Shown piece by piece: positions 5,445 to 5,507 of a stretch of 5,507 nt of DNA. The stretch comes from PSRF01 sp035457105 (lineage in GTDB: Bacteria > Acidobacteriota > Blastocatellia > Pyrinomonadales > Pyrinomonadaceae): the NCBI GenBank assembly GCA_035457105.1, contig DATIBX010000647.1:1-5507 (forward strand), in the 5' to 3' direction. Under the pieces are notes generated by a model. That model was given only the letters and a program-made list of their open reading frames with translations, was not told where the DNA came from and did no database searches. The translations under genes and the position numbers were made by a program. How positions within the stretch are numbered: position 1 is the first letter of the stretch; each line of letters begins with the position of its first letter.

Positions 5445-5507
5445 TCAGGCTGCCGCAAGTGTTTGATGTACTGCATTGCGGGCCGTATTTAACAGTTCGA
5501 GCGACGT
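5445..5507 (-). CDS. Possible C-terminal end of an unidentified minus-strand gene
   Basis: Reading leftward from the right edge, 20 codons (TSLELLNTARNAVHQTLAAA) are followed by TGA at 5447-5445. The composition is that of an amphipathic helix at a protein C-terminus, and the codons look ordinary. It is too short to assign to a family. A plus-strand frame from GTG at 5405 is also open to the edge (MSSENSVDWFDLLF...), so the strand is uncertain; I prefer the minus strand because its product looks more protein-like. Confidence 0.4.
   Translation of the reverse strand, partial: TSLELLNTARNAVHQTLAAA

Overview
The window looks like a piece of a soil-type, Gram-negative bacterial chromosome of roughly average GC. 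The mix of gene families (small PilZ proteins, a formylglycine-generating-enzyme-like protein, a DinB-family protein, a small lysine/arginine-rich DUF6496-like protein) would fit an acidobacterium. That is an impression from gene content; no ribosomal or other marker gene is present to fix it.

Layout. Bases 1-115 hold the 5' end of a minus-strand gene that starts with a clear FGE-sulfatase (SUMF1-type) N-terminus and runs off the left edge. It diverges from a two-gene plus-strand operon across a 197-bp gap that contains candidate promoters in both directions. The operon (313-2561) encodes a complete polar amino acid ABC importer in two polypeptides: a fusion of the periplasmic solute-binding domain and the GlnP/HisM-type permease, then the GlnQ/HisP-type ATPase, joined by an ATGA stop/start overlap. 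A minus-strand PilZ-domain protein (2676-3221) converges on the operon.

A 565-bp non-coding stretch follows. It holds a 127-bp element with 27-bp terminal inverted repeats (one mismatch) and two inner hairpins, which looks like a REP/MITE-type mobile repeat. Next is a plus-strand pair: a small protein with a DUF6496-like head and a histone-H1-like basic tail (3787-4239), coupled by a GTGA overlap to a DinB-superfamily protein (4236-4730). A second, short PilZ protein on the minus strand (4731-5171) ends so that its stop codon abuts the DinB stop codon.

The right end holds a 189-bp, long imperfect inverted repeat (5202-5390). Its perfect 18-bp outer arms read like the 5' end of a bacterial serine tRNA, and it has a second perfect 14-bp inner arm pair. 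This is the least explained structure in the window. The last 63 bases may encode the C-terminus of another minus-strand gene.

Functionally the window is a set of small independent units: nutrient import, two putative c-di-GMP receptors and a possible stress or nucleoid-related pair, separated by repeat elements. I see no convincing defence system, prophage, CRISPR array or intact transposase gene.
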